DNA of 43,211 nt from Chloroflexota bacterium (GCA_029265355.1 JAJUJL010000031.1:1-43211); one strand, 5' to 3'. Shown: positions 15,218-24,463, counted from the first letter of the stretch. Notes: generated by a model not told the origin, from the sequence alone. Translations and numbers: made by a program.

Positions 15218-16567
15218 TTAGAAGGCGCTGCCCTGGTAAGCGCGAATCGCCAGCCCAGCGGTGACGCTGCTGAAAGTGTTGGACTCCACCACGCGCTCTT
15301 CTCCAAAAACGCGCTGCAGCATGGCAGAAAAAGCGGGGATATTGGAAGAGCCGCCCGTTTTCACCACCGCGTCGATTTGCTCCACTTCCAACCCGGAGGC
15401 AGCCAGTGTATCGTGCAAGACCGCCTCGATTTGCACCTGGTAGTCCTGGATATCCTTTTCGAACTGGGTGCGGGTGATCAATTCCCACAGATCGATACCA
15501 GCCTGCTTCAGTTCTACCAGCGCTGCGCCGCGACTGGAGAGGGTGATCTTGGCCGATTCCACCTGGTTGTAGAACGAAAAGGCCAGGTCGTTGAAGATCA
15601 AAGATTGAAGAGTCTTTAGCCGCACTGGCGCAGTTTTTGCCTGGATGGCGCGCTCCAGCGTGTGGCGATTCTTGGGCGTGCTCAGTTCTGGCAGGGCGAT
15701 CCAATCTGGCACCGCGTGGATCAGCTCCAGGATATCGGGCTGGTGCACGATTTCTCCATACCCGAAGTGGGGCAGCAGCCGTTTTTGGATCAAGGCGCGA
15801 TCGAAATCGCTGCCAGCGATGCCAATACCGCCGCTGGCGAAAACCTTACGTCGCCGGGGATCACCCAGGCGCATGATTGCCAGGTCCAGAGTGCCGCCGC
15901 CGAAATCGAAGATCAAGACATTTTGCGGGCGGGCAAGGGTCTGCTCGTAGAACAAGGCGGCAGCCACTGGCTCCAGCTCGAAGTCCACTCGCCGGAAACC
16001 GGCTTGCAGTGCAGCCTGGCGCAGTGTGTTTTCTGCTTGCTGATCGAGGTTGGGCTGTGTGGAAAAATGCACCGGTCTCCCCAGGGTGACCGCGCTGATT
16101 TCTTCGCCCAGCAATTCTTCGGCGCGCTCTTTCAACAATTGCAGGTAGACCTGGATCAGATCTACAACCCGGTAATAGCGTTCGAAGATCTGCGTCCCGG
16201 CATAATGATCGCTGCCTCCGCCACGCCGCAGGGCGGTTTTCAGATACTGCAGCAGGCGACCGGGAGTTAGCTCGTCAACGTAGGTGTAAACATCGCGCAC
16301 GTAAAACATCTCTGCGCCGTGATACTCGATCTCGCCGACGCGCTTCTTGACAAACCGCCGCAGGCGGTTGACATTGTGGCGATAGTACAGCTCTACCGCC
16401 TCCTGCCCGATGTAGCGCCGGTCTTCGCGGGTGATATACAGGATGCTTTTCACCACTTCTGGCAGCACGTTTTGCCGGTCTATCGGTAAGATACGCACGC
16501 TATGCCCGTCGCTGATGGCCATGCCAGAATTGGAGGTGCCGAAGTCGAGTCCAACGTGCAATCCCAT
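15218..16567 (-). CDS. Hsp70-like ATPase (YegD-type)
   Basis: This 449-residue protein has the actin/Hsp70 ATPase fold. Phosphate loop 1 is GLDFGTSNSGMAI at residues 6-18, phosphate loop 2 is LIFDFGGGTLDLAIM, and the adenosine-type motif is VVKTGGSSNIPAF near the C terminus. The length covers only the nucleotide-binding domain with insertions. The classic substrate-binding domain of DnaK is absent, as in YegD-like chaperones. The start at 16567 places the first Gly-rich loop normally; the open frame further upstream only mirrors the neighbouring gene. It lies 37 bases downstream of the GyrA-CTD-like gene and is probably co-expressed with it. Confidence 0.88.
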   Translation of the reverse strand: MGLHVGLDFGTSNSGMAISDGHSVRILPIDRQNVLPEVVKSILYITREDRRYIGQEAVELYYRHNVNRLRRFVKKRVGEIEYHGAEMFYVRDVYTYVDELTPGRLLQYLKTALRRGGGSDHYAGTQIFERYYRVVDLIQVYLQLLKERAEELLGEEISAVTLGRPVHFSTQPNLDQQAENTLRQAALQAGFRRVDFELEPVAAALFYEQTLARPQNVLIFDFGGGTLDLAIMRLGDPRRRKVFASGGIGIAGSDFDRALIQKRLLPHFGYGEIVHQPDILELIHAVPDWIALPELSTPKNRHTLERAIQAKTAPVRLKTLQSLIFNDLAFSFYNQVESAKITLSSRGAALVELKQAGIDLWELITRTQFEKDIQDYQVQIEAVLHDTLAASGLEVEQIDAVVKTGGSSNIPAFSAMLQRVFGEERVVESNTFSSVTAGLAIRAYQGSAF

Positions 16568-16604
16568 GATCGCTGCTCGCAGTCTTTGGGTTTTACGACC
16601 CGGA

Positions 16605-17780
16605 TTAAAAATCGCCGGCGATGAAAGCCAGCACGCTGCCGTGGGGCTCGATCGCCCCGCCACGGGTGATGGTTCGAACAGAATGCAGGAACAGGCTGCC
16701 ATCGCTGTGAAGGCTAATCGCTCGATCTTGTTCGTTGACCGCCGCCGCGCCCACCACGCGCACGCCAGCGGCGCGGCGCGATGGCGAGTACAGCGCCATG
16801 CCTTTTTTCTTTTGAGGCGGGGTTGCATCCAGGCTCTGTGTGTCGCGGTGCACGATCTTGCCGGTCTGGGTCATCACCACCAGCGAGCGGTCGGGTGCGG
16901 CGATCAATGCCGCCATGATGTAGTCATAGGTCTCCAGCCGGAGCGCTTCGACGACAGAGAAGGGCAGTTGCGCGACATCCACGGAGGCCATGAAACCCTG
17001 GCTGCTGAGCAGCACAAGCAGCGCCTGCTTGCCGCACAGCAGCAGCTCATAGGCTTCATCCGGCGGCTGCTTCACGCCGGAGCCCAGATAGCGATTGGCC
17101 AGGATCGATTGAGCCATGTTGGTGCCGATCTTCTTGACAAAGCCACGCCGGCTGGCTTGCACAAAGTAATCCGCGACCGTGAGGCGCGAGATGGGCAGGA
17201 TGCAAACCAATTTCTCGCCCGCCAGCGGCTCCTCAGGCGATGGCGTCGCCTGCCAGCTTGGCCCATCGGTAGGCTGGATAACCGGTATCGCATCGACTGG
17301 CCCCACGGCGATCCTTCCGGAGGTGAAAAAATAGAGCAGTTCCTCCGTAGAGGGCGTTGCCAATAGGCGGATAGGATGCTCCTGATATTCGAGATTCCCC
17401 TGCAAGTGGGCAATTTGGATTGGCTCTTGCGTGTCGGAGCGGTCGATCTCCAGGCGCAACACTTTGCCCAGGCTGTTGTAGACCAGCACACTGGTCAGAG
17501 CGGGTTGCTTTTCTGCGGCAGCCTCCGCCGTGTGCAGCGCTAAGTCCCCAGAGAGCTGGCGTTTGAGCACTTCCAACTGGTATTCCAGGTGGGCGATGCG
17601 CTGCTCATACTCTTCGACGCGTTTTTCGGTCATCAAGGCGATGTTCTCGGCGAGCAGCTCCTCGTTCCGCGCCGATAGATCGCGTAAGCGGTTGGCGATA
17701 AAGCGGATGATCAGCTCAGCAGAGGCAGGCCGCTGTTGCACTTCTTCCACCCATTGTTCGATTTTTTCCGCTGAAATCAT
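16605..17780 (-). CDS. Coiled-coil protein with GyrA C-terminal-like repeats
   Basis: This 391-residue protein starts with a charged helical region likely to form a coiled coil (about residues 28-78, RLRDLSARNEELLAENIALM onward). Strand-rich repeats follow that resemble the beta-pinwheel blades of DNA gyrase subunit A, for example ASRRGFVKKIGTNM, LVVMTQTGKIVHR with KKKGMALYSPSRRA, and LHSDGSLFLHSVRTITRGG. There is no topoisomerase domain or catalytic Tyr, so it is not a gyrase. It might bind or wrap DNA, or use the propeller for protein contacts. GAGGGAG precedes the ATG. The next gene encodes an Hsp70-like ATPase. Confidence 0.78.
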   Translation of the reverse strand: MISAEKIEQWVEEVQQRPASAELIIRFIANRLRDLSARNEELLAENIALMTEKRVEEYEQRIAHLEYQLEVLKRQLSGDLALHTAEAAAEKQPALTSVLVYNSLGKVLRLEIDRSDTQEPIQIAHLQGNLEYQEHPIRLLATPSTEELLYFFTSGRIAVGPVDAIPVIQPTDGPSWQATPSPEEPLAGEKLVCILPISRLTVADYFVQASRRGFVKKIGTNMAQSILANRYLGSGVKQPPDEAYELLLCGKQALLVLLSSQGFMASVDVAQLPFSVVEALRLETYDYIMAALIAAPDRSLVVMTQTGKIVHRDTQSLDATPPQKKKGMALYSPSRRAAGVRVVGAAAVNEQDRAISLHSDGSLFLHSVRTITRGGAIEPHGSVLAFIAGDF

Positions 17781-17833
17781 GCGTGTGCTCCCTCAAGAGA
17801 TGCCGGACCTGGCAAGCAAGTGAATGACCTTTT

Positions 17834-17863
17834 ATTATAAACCGGTTTTTTTCGTTTTCTCAG
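17834..17863 (-). promoter_or_regulatory. Promoter for the GyrA-CTD-like/Hsp70-like unit
   Basis: On the minus strand, CTGAGA (17858-17863) and TATAAT (17834-17839) are separated by 18 bases in an A/T-rich stretch. The perfect -10 lies 53 bases before the ATG at 17780. It faces away from phosphoglucomutase. Confidence 0.45.
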
Positions 17864-17996
17864 CCATCTACTAAATACCTCCAACTTACGCCAATACTGT
17901 TGTAGAATAGCCCTGTATCCCTGCGCCGGCTGCGAAGGTGGATCGCTTGCCAGCCGATTCGATACTGCCGAGAGCAACCACAAATTGGAGGAATTA

Positions 17997-19649
17997 ATGT
18001 CCCCTCACGAACTTGCCGGAAAACCAGCCCCCGCTGAGATGTTGGAGAACATTCCCCGATTAATCTCAGCTTACTATACCAATCACCCCGATCCAGAAAA
18101 TCCGCAGCACCGTGTTGCCTTCGGCACATCTGGGCATCGCGGCACATCCACCCAAAAAAACTTCAATGAGGATCACATCCTGGCAATCAGCCAGGCGATT
18201 TGTGAGCTGCGCAGGGAGCAATCCATCACCGGCCCGCTGTTCCTGGGGATGGATACCCATGCGCTCTCCGAGGCGGCTTTCTGGAGCGCCATCGAGGTGT
18301 TTGCGGCCAACGGGGTTGAGCTGTGCATTCAAGACGGTTACGGGTTTACTCCCACACCGGTGATCTCGCACGCTATATTGACGCATAATCGTGGGCGCAC
18401 TTCAGGCTTCGCCGATGGCGTGGTGATCACCCCCTCGCACAACCCGCCGCAAGATGGCGGCTACAAATATAACCCACCCAACGGCGGTCCAGCGGATACG
18501 GAGACCACGCGCTGGGTGCAAGATCGCGCCAATGCGATCCTGGGCGATCGCCTCAGGGCTGTACGCCGGATGGATTTGCAAAAGGCCCTGCGAGCGGAAA
18601 CCACCCGGCGGATCGATTATGTGCAACCCTACGTGCGGGATCTGCAAAATGTAGTGGATATGGAACAAATCGCTCGCGCCGGTCTAAAAATTGGGGTCGA
18701 TCCCCTAGGAGGGGCGGGTCTCGCCTATTGGGAGCCAATCGCCGAGCGCTACCGCCTGAACATCCACATTGTGAACCGGCATGTGGACCCCACTTTTCGA
18801 TTTATGACGGTCGATCACGATGGCAAGATCCGCATGGATTGTTCATCGCCCTATGCGATGGCTGGCCTGATCGGTTTGAAAGATCAATTCGACATTGCTT
18901 TTGGCAACGACCCCGATTACGACCGGCATGGCATTGTCACCCGCAGCAGAGGATTGATGAACCCTAATCATTACCTGGCTGTTGCGATCCACTACCTGTT
19001 TCAAAACCGGCCCGGCTGGGGAAAGAATGTGGCAGTGGGCAAGACGCTGGTATCCAGCTCGATGATCGATCGGGTTGCGGCGGCGCTTGGCTTGCGCCTG
19101 TGCGAGGTGCCGGTGGGTTTTAAGTGGTTTGTGGACGGACTATTGGATGGTTCTCTGGGCTTTGGCGGGGAAGAGAGCGCGGGAGGGTCCTTCTTGCGCA
19201 AAGATGGCAGCGTGTGGACGACCGATAAAGATGGCTTCATTCTGGATTTGCTGGCTGCCGAGATCCTGGCGGTCACGGGACGTGATCCCGGGGAGCATTA
19301 CCGGGAGCTGGAGCAGCGGTTTGGCGCATCGCAGTACGCGCGCCTGGACGCCCCGGCAAACACGAATCAAAAGAAAGTGCTGGCGAATTTGTCGCCGGAG
19401 ATGGTACCCATTGAAATGCTGGCGGGTGAGAAGGTGCTGGCAAAAATCACCCATGCCCCGTGTAACCAGGCTCCAATTGGCGGGTTGAAATTGGTGACCG
19501 AGAACGGTTGGTTTGCGGCGCGGCCCTCCGGCACCGAAGATGTCTACAAGATCTATGCCGAGAGCTTTCGCGGCGCAGAGCATTTGCGCCAGATTCAGGA
19601 AGAGGCCAGGCAAGTTGTGTCGGCAGCCTTTGTTGCAGCAGGCGCCTGA
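17997..19649 (+). CDS. pgm: Phosphoglucomutase (alpha-D-glucose-specific)
   Basis: This 550-residue enzyme interconverts glucose 1-phosphate and glucose 6-phosphate, linking glycogen and nucleotide-sugar metabolism to glycolysis. Domains run in family order: the phosphoserine loop GTSGHRGT near residues 42-49, the metal loop [11 protein letters not shown], the sugar-binding loop GGEESAGG and the phosphate-binding loop ARPSGTED. Length fits the bacterial Pgm subfamily. The start at 17997 has GGAGGAATTA directly upstream; the in-frame TTG at 17985 lies before this site. It diverges from the Hsp70-like unit and is followed closely by a DinB-like gene. Confidence 0.95.
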   Translation: MSPHELAGKPAPAEMLENIPRLISAYYTNHPDPENPQHRVAFGTSGHRGTSTQKNFNEDHILAISQAICELRREQSITGPLFLGMDTHALSEAAFWSAIEVFAANGVELCIQDGYGFTPTPVISHAILTHNRGRTSGFADGVVITPSHNPPQDGGYKYNPPNGGPADTETTRWVQDRANAILGDRLRAVRRMDLQKALRAETTRRIDYVQPYVRDLQNVVDMEQIARAGLKIGVDPLGGAGLAYWEPIAERYRLNIHIVNRHVDPTFRFMTVDHDGKIRMDCSSPYAMAGLIGLKDQFDIAFGNDPDYDRHGIVTRSRGLMNPNHYLAVAIHYLFQNRPGWGKNVAVGKTLVSSSMIDRVAAALGLRLCEVPVGFKWFVDGLLDGSLGFGGEESAGGSFLRKDGSVWTTDKDGFILDLLAAEILAVTGRDPGEHYRELEQRFGASQYARLDAPANTNQKKVLANLSPEMVPIEMLAGEKVLAKITHAPCNQAPIGGLKLVTENGWFAARPSGTEDVYKIYAESFRGAEHLRQIQEEARQVVSAAFVAAGA

Positions 19650-19668
19650 TATCGCCAGGGGTGCAGCG

Positions 19669-20511
19669 GTGCAACCGGTTAGCCCGATCTTGATTGCTCA
19701 TCTTTTTTCTGAGTTGCATGAACTGTTGCTCTCGCTGCTGCGCGGGCTGAGCGATGAACAGTGGAGCCTGCCAACCGCCTGCGGGGACTGGAGTGTGCGC
19801 GATGTGGCTGCCCATTTGCTGGATGGCGACCTGCGTCGCCTGTCTTTCCAGCGGGATGGTTTACCCCTGCTGCAGCCCGATGAGCCGATCTCCGATTACC
19901 GCAGCCTGGTGCGTTTCTTGGACCAGCTCAATGCGCAGTGGGTGCAGGCTGCCAGGCGTCTTAGCCCGCGGGTCTTGGTTGCGCTGTTGGAAATGAGCGG
20001 CAGGGAGCTGGCGATATTCTTCCAGGCGCTGGAGCCATACGACATCTCGCGGACAGGGGTTGCCTGGGCAGGCGAGGAGACCTCGCCAAACTGGTTCGAC
20101 CTGGCGCGCGAGTTCACCGAAAAGTGGATGCACCAGCAGCACATCCGAGACGCGGTTGGAAAAAGCAAGGGCATCGATACGCGGCGTTTGATGTACCCGG
20201 TGTTGGACACTTTCATGCGCGCTCTGCCGCACACTTACCGGCACACGACTGCGCCGGATGGAATGACGATCAGCCTGGCTGTCACCGGTCAGGCCGGGGG
20301 AGAATGGACGCTGCGCCGGGAGAAGCAAAGCTGGCAGCTTTATCATGGGCGCGTCGAGCAGCCCGGTGCAGAATTGCGCTTGAGCCAGGATACGGCCTGG
20401 CGGATTTTTACCAAGGGTTTATCCCTGCTGGATGCCAGAGCTCGGGTTGAAATCCACGGTGATGAGGCGCTTGCCGCGCCATTTTTACGCACGGTTGCTA
20501 TCATGGCCTGA
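19669..20511 (+). CDS. DinB/maleylpyruvate-isomerase-type metal-binding protein
   Basis: This roughly 280-residue protein carries the four-helix DinB-like N-terminal domain of the mycothiol-dependent maleylpyruvate isomerase family. The clearest marker is the ACGDWSVRDVAAHLLDGDLRRL segment (His and Asp residues of the metal site), with a later EKWMHQQHIRDAVG supplying further His ligands. Members are thiol-dependent isomerases or transferases; most are uncharacterised. The GTG start at 19669 keeps the family's usual length and follows CAGGGG. The same frame is open earlier but overlaps the pgm end. It begins 19 bases after pgm. Confidence 0.8.
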   Translation: MQPVSPILIAHLFSELHELLLSLLRGLSDEQWSLPTACGDWSVRDVAAHLLDGDLRRLSFQRDGLPLLQPDEPISDYRSLVRFLDQLNAQWVQAARRLSPRVLVALLEMSGRELAIFFQALEPYDISRTGVAWAGEETSPNWFDLAREFTEKWMHQQHIRDAVGKSKGIDTRRLMYPVLDTFMRALPHTYRHTTAPDGMTISLAVTGQAGGEWTLRREKQSWQLYHGRVEQPGAELRLSQDTAWRIFTKGLSLLDARARVEIHGDEALAAPFLRTVAIMA

Positions 20512-20555
20512 TCTTGGCCAGGTGGTACCCTTGATCTGGCAATATCGAGGTGGAC

Positions 20556-21389
20556 ATGAAGTATGGCTTTGTTTTCCCCAAAGGGGATGCGCGCCAGGCC
20601 GCTGAGCTGGCTTACCAGGCTGAACAGTCCGGCTGGGATGGCTTTTTTATGTGGGAACCGGTCTGGGGCGTGGATGCCTGGGTGAGCCTGGCGGCTGCGG
20701 CGATGCGCACCGAACGCATCCGGCTGGGGACGATGATCACCCCCGTTTCACGCATGCGACCCTGGAAGCTGGCCAGCGAGACAGCCACCCTGGACAATCT
20801 CTCCGGGGGGCGAGTGATTTTATCGGTTGGCTTGGGCGCGCCAGATACGGGCTTCGCAGCCTTTGGTGAGGTGACCGACCGCAAGACCCGCGCCGAGCTG
20901 CTGGATGAGGGCCTGGATATCTTAACCGGCTTATGGCGTGGGCAGCCGTTCAGCTACCAGGGCAAGCATTACACGGTGCAGCCCACCGATTTCATGCTTC
21001 CTCCGCCGCCAGTTCAGCAGCCGCGCATTCCCATTTGGGTGGTGGGCGCCTGGCCAAGCGACAAATCTATGCAGCGCGCCCTGCGCTACGATGGGTTATT
21101 GCCCTCGGTAGTTCACAAGCATAAAAATGGATCCAGGCAGGTGAAACAGGCCCGCCCTGAGGATATCCGCGCCATCCGGCAGTATATCCAGGCGAATCGC
21201 AAGAACGCAACGGACTTCGACATTGTGGTGGAGGGCGAGACGCCGGGCAAAGACCGGCGAGCGGCTTCAGACCAGGTAGCGCCCTGGGAAGCAGCCGGCG
21301 CTACCTGGTGGATCGAAGCTATGTGGAATGCGATGGATCAGCCGGAAGATGTTGGCAGGCGGGTACTGCAAGGTCCGCCGGCTGGATGA
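20556..21389 (+). CDS. Luciferase-like (LLM class) flavin oxidoreductase
   Basis: This 277-residue TIM-barrel protein belongs to the F420- or FMN-dependent luciferase-like family. Visible elements are MKYGFVFPKGDARQAAELA, the bulge WDGFFMWEP, RIRLGTMITPVSRMRPWKLA, LSGGRVILSVGLGAPD and RIPIWVVGAWPSDKSM. Such enzymes transfer hydride to small organic substrates. The start at 20556 has GAGGTGG just upstream; a GTG two codons earlier overlaps that site. The cofactor cannot be told from the sequence alone. It converges on the MttB-family gene. Confidence 0.88.
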   Translation: MKYGFVFPKGDARQAAELAYQAEQSGWDGFFMWEPVWGVDAWVSLAAAAMRTERIRLGTMITPVSRMRPWKLASETATLDNLSGGRVILSVGLGAPDTGFAAFGEVTDRKTRAELLDEGLDILTGLWRGQPFSYQGKHYTVQPTDFMLPPPPVQQPRIPIWVVGAWPSDKSMQRALRYDGLLPSVVHKHKNGSRQVKQARPEDIRAIRQYIQANRKNATDFDIVVEGETPGKDRRAASDQVAPWEAAGATWWIEAMWNAMDQPEDVGRRVLQGPPAG

Positions 21390-21417
21390 CACTTGCGCCT
21401 GATTGAGACGCCCTCGG

Positions 21418-22860
21418 TTAAACCGCCCTTTCCTTCAATACCTGGGCAATGACCTCCTCGACCTCAGCGCTGAGCGCTCTGGCGGGATGCTCACTCAAGA
21501 TCTTGCGCGCTTGCCGGTTGGCGCGCTGGAAGGTGTCCAGACTGCCCCTGGCCGACCAACGGTCATAGCGCTGGCGGTCAATGATCTGGGGGATGAAGAG
21601 CGAATTGCGCCAGTTTTCCAGAGTGTGAGCGTCTGCCATAAAGCCAGAGCCCGTGGTTACCTGGTCGATGGCTTCCAGAGCCAGGGTGGTGTGATCGAGG
21701 GTGACGCCTCGGATCATGACGCGCACTGTATCGATGATCTCATTACATAACACGATCATTTCCATCGAGGAAGTCAAGCCAGCCTCGATATAACCCACAT
21801 CGTGCACCAACGTGGCGCGCGTCAGGTAGGCGCTGTAGATGGACAGCATAGCTTCCAGGCCTGCCTGGGCATCAACCACTTTTGAGTCGGTTGCGCCGCC
21901 GGTGCCCCAGACGGGCAGGCCATAGTGCCGAGCCATATCGGTCAGGGCGGCGTTGCCCAGGCACCATTCGGGCGAGCCGTAGCTGACGATCATGGTGCGC
22001 ATGTCCATGGCGGCTGTGTTGGCGCCATAAAGGAAGGGAGAGCCCGGGTGGATAAGCTGGGTCATCACCAACCCGGCCAGGGTTTCGGCGTTGCCCAGGG
22101 CTACGGCGCCAGCGAGGGTCACCGGCCCGCCGCCGCCCAGGTTGGTGGAGGGAATGAAAGCCGCCGGAATGCCCGTTTCAGCGCAGAAGAGCAGCTTTTC
22201 AACGGGATCGACAGGGAACAACAGTGGCGAGATCGGCTCGGAATAATTGATCAAGAAGGGTCGCTGGCGGAGTTGCTCGGCGCCGCCGGCCTGGGCGCAA
22301 GCAATTTGCCAGATGTGCTCCATATCTCGCCGATCGCGAGCCGTGAAGACCAACGGTTTACGCGTGCCGCGCATCATCTGGATAAAGGCGTGTATGTAAT
22401 GATCCTGCGGCGGCACATCGACCGGCGTACCCATGGACATGACAAAGTCGATGTTGGGCAAGGCATCGCACAGGCGGGCGATTCTGCATACATCTTCGGC
22501 CACAGGATAGCGCCTTTCGCCGGTTTCAAGATCCAGGGTGTAAATGGTGTCGGAGCCGGGTCCAAAGTAGACCTCTCCGGGCGTCAGCGGCATGACCAAT
22601 TCGCCCTCCTGGTTGCAGATGGGCAGGCGTTTAGGCGCCGAGGCGAGCGCTCGCTGCACCAAATGGTTGGGGATATGCACACGCCCGCGCTTTCCCAAAT
22701 ACGCGCCGTTCGAAAGCAAGAGCTGCCTGGCTTTTTCTTCTCTGAGATCGATACCGGTGTTCTCCAGGATTTGCAGGCTTGCCTGGTGCATGGCTTGCAC
22801 CTGTTCTTCAGAAAGCACCCGGATGGTTGGATGGGTGGGGTTGGATTGAATGTGCTTCAT
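21418..22860 (-). CDS. MttB-family (trimethylamine methyltransferase-like) protein, non-pyrrolysine
   Basis: This 480-residue member of the trimethylamine:corrinoid methyltransferase superfamily would transfer a methyl group from a quaternary or tertiary amine to a corrinoid protein. The opening (IRVLSEEQVQAMHQASLQILENTGI) and the barrel segment LVHDVGYIEAGLTSSMEM are typical. No in-frame amber codon interrupts it, so it lacks the pyrrolysine of MttB itself and is closer to MtgB-like glycine betaine or related enzymes. AAAGGAG lies 5-6 bases before the ATG. No corrinoid protein or reactivase gene is nearby, so the substrate and partner remain open. Confidence 0.9.
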   Translation of the reverse strand: MKHIQSNPTHPTIRVLSEEQVQAMHQASLQILENTGIDLREEKARQLLLSNGAYLGKRGRVHIPNHLVQRALASAPKRLPICNQEGELVMPLTPGEVYFGPGSDTIYTLDLETGERRYPVAEDVCRIARLCDALPNIDFVMSMGTPVDVPPQDHYIHAFIQMMRGTRKPLVFTARDRRDMEHIWQIACAQAGGAEQLRQRPFLINYSEPISPLLFPVDPVEKLLFCAETGIPAAFIPSTNLGGGGPVTLAGAVALGNAETLAGLVMTQLIHPGSPFLYGANTAAMDMRTMIVSYGSPEWCLGNAALTDMARHYGLPVWGTGGATDSKVVDAQAGLEAMLSIYSAYLTRATLVHDVGYIEAGLTSSMEMIVLCNEIIDTVRVMIRGVTLDHTTLALEAIDQVTTGSGFMADAHTLENWRNSLFIPQIIDRQRYDRWSARGSLDTFQRANRQARKILSEHPARALSAEVEEVIAQVLKERAV

Positions 22861-23008
22861 CTATTCTCCTTTTGTGTGGATGTTGTAGCTTGTGAATGTT
22901 TGGTTTACATTTCTTATCCTGGTTTCAGTTTATATTAAAGAAGCAGGGATATAATTTAATGCTACATGTGTTTGATTTGTTTATTCTCTTCCATGCTGGG
23001 AAACAGCG

Positions 23009-23039
23009 AAGTTTGGATAAGCCCAGCTTGCCCAAACTT
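23009..23039. promoter_or_regulatory. Interrupted palindrome (possible operator or hairpin)
   Basis: AAGTTTGG, two unpaired bases and AAGC form one arm; GCTT, two bases and CCAAACTT form the other, around a three-base centre. The symmetry could serve a dimeric regulator of either divergent gene, or fold in RNA. Binding is not shown. Confidence 0.4.
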
Positions 23040-23074
23040 CCTTATCTCCAGCTCCGGGTTATAAAGGTTTGGAG

Positions 23075-23155
23075 TTACGCACTTCGGGTGGGTTGGGGGA
23101 TATTTTGGCGGGCTTCGCCCGCCAAAATACCCCCCAACTTCCCCCAACTGCGTAA
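23075..23155. repeat. Long inverted repeat (MITE/REP-like hairpin)
   Basis: TTACGCA at 23075 mirrors TGCGTAA at 23149-23155. Inside, GTTGGGGG and TATTTTGGCGGGC pair with GCCCGCCAAAATA and CCCCCCAAC across a TTC loop (23092-23138), a very stable structure. It lies 45 bases upstream of the HtrA-like gene. A mobile-repeat origin is likely; it could also affect mRNA stability. Confidence 0.6.
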
Positions 23156-23199
23156 GTCCTGAAGGTATTATCGCACAATTTGAAGGAGGTCAAACCAAT

Positions 23200-24408
23200 A
23201 TGAACAATATTAAAAAATTATCCCCGAAGTTGATCTGGGTATTCCTGGTCTTATCGTTGTTAGCCCTGGCTTGCCGGGTGGCGGTGCCGGACGACACGAC
23301 TTCAGAGCCGGTAAGGACGGTTGTGGTGACGGTGGAGGTACCTTCCGGAAACGCATCCACCTCGCAGGGACAGCCCTCTGGAGGGCCGGTGCAGCTTGTC
23401 GAGGATGATACAGCGCTGGTGAACCTGTACGCAGCCGTCAATCCATCGGTGGTCAACATCACGATCTACAATAACCGCGATGGGCAGTTTATCCCCGAAG
23501 GGCAAGGTTCTGGGTTTGTCTATGATAGCGAGGGGCATATTATCACCAACGCTCATGTTGTGCATGGCGCCGATCAAATCGAGGTCACCTTCTCGGAGGG
23601 CACTACCCGCTTGGCCGAACTGGTTGGGGAGGATCTGAACAGCGACCTGGCGGTGGTCAAAGTGGAATTGCTGCCGGGCCTTCAGCCTTTGCCCCTGGGA
23701 GACATGGAGACGCTGGCGGTGGGGCAAACGGTAGTTGCCATCGGTAACCCCTTCGGCTTGCAAGGTACGCTGACGCGCGGTGTGATCAGCGCGTTGGGGC
23801 GCACCATCCCAGCGCTGACCCCGTTTTCGATTCCGCAGTCGATCCAAACCGATGCCGCCATCAATCCTGGTAACTCCGGCGGGCCGCTTTTGAACTTGAA
23901 AGGCGAAGTGATTGGTGTGAATGCCCAGATCGAAACCGACGGCGTCAGCCGCAGTAACCTGGGCGTGGGATTCGCCATTCCGGTCAGCATTGTCAAGGTT
24001 GTTGTACCTGATCTGATCGAAAAAGGTGAGCACGAATGGGCGTGGCTGGGCGTGCGCGGCGGCAGCGTGACACCCTTGCTCGTCCAGGCGATGGAGCTTC
24101 CCTTTGAAAAGGGGGCTTATTTAGCTGAAGTGCTGCCCAATGGACCATCCGACCAGGCCGATTTGCGCGGTTCCAGCGATAGCGTCACGATAGACGGGCG
24201 CACGGTGGAGGTTGGCGGCGATATTATCACTGCCATCAACGGGCAACCTGTTACTTCCTTTGACGATCTGTTGATCTTCATTGCCTTGAACGCCAAGCCA
24301 GGCGACGCCGTCACTCTCACGATCTGGCGAGATGGCAAGTATATGGATGTGACCGTGAATTTGGAGAAACGCCCTGACTCAATCAGCTCGCTGGGGGCAG
24401 CCGGTTAA
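23200..24408 (+). CDS. S1C (HtrA/DegP-like) serine protease, lipoprotein
   Basis: This 402-residue envelope protease probably degrades or refolds misfolded extracytoplasmic proteins. A lipobox LALAC places the anchor at Cys25, followed by a short Ser/Thr-rich linker. The trypsin-like domain carries the triad: His in TNAHVV near 118, Asp in NSDLAVV near 149 and Ser in NPGNSGGPLL near 226. One C-terminal PDZ domain follows (ITAINGQPVTSFDDLLIFIAL). GAAGGAGG precedes the ATG by about 10 bases. It is preceded by palindromic DNA and followed by a strong terminator, so it is a single-gene unit. Confidence 0.93.
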   Translation: MNNIKKLSPKLIWVFLVLSLLALACRVAVPDDTTSEPVRTVVVTVEVPSGNASTSQGQPSGGPVQLVEDDTALVNLYAAVNPSVVNITIYNNRDGQFIPEGQGSGFVYDSEGHIITNAHVVHGADQIEVTFSEGTTRLAELVGEDLNSDLAVVKVELLPGLQPLPLGDMETLAVGQTVVAIGNPFGLQGTLTRGVISALGRTIPALTPFSIPQSIQTDAAINPGNSGGPLLNLKGEVIGVNAQIETDGVSRSNLGVGFAIPVSIVKVVVPDLIEKGEHEWAWLGVRGGSVTPLLVQAMELPFEKGAYLAEVLPNGPSDQADLRGSSDSVTIDGRTVEVGGDIITAINGQPVTSFDDLLIFIALNAKPGDAVTLTIWRDGKYMDVTVNLEKRPDSISSLGAAG

Positions 24409-24426
24409 TTTGCATTGCTTCACCTG

Positions 24427-24463
24427 AGGCGGCGTGGGGTGGCTCACCCTGCGCCGCCTTTTT
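24427..24463 (+). terminator. Rho-independent terminator of the HtrA-like gene
   Basis: AGGCGGCG (24427-24434) pairs with CGCCGCCT (24452-24459). An inner GGGTG/CACCC helix lies between them, and TTTTT runs to 24463. It lies 19 bases after the protease stop. Confidence 0.85.

Larger units (their letters stand above)
22861..23199. other. AT-rich divergent intergenic region with palindromes
   Basis: This 339-base gap separates the MttB-like gene from the HtrA-like gene. It is AT-rich near the methyltransferase and holds a TATAAT at 22950-22955 without a clear -35. Two palindromic structures follow at 23009-23039 and 23075-23155. No gene is supported. Confidence 0.6.

Noticed and set aside
16568-16828. 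N-terminal extension of the Hsp70-like protein
   Set aside because: It overlaps the GyrA-CTD-like gene in another frame, lacks family character, and the ATP loop is at the normal distance from 16567.
19513-19668. N-terminal extension of the DinB-like protein
   Set aside because: It overlaps the end of pgm in another frame, is rich in Arg/Pro, and gives no similarity to the family.
21418-22860. Pyrrolysine-type MttB with readthrough
   Set aside because: No in-frame TAG interrupts the frame; the position near HDVGYIEAGLTSS is filled by ordinary residues.
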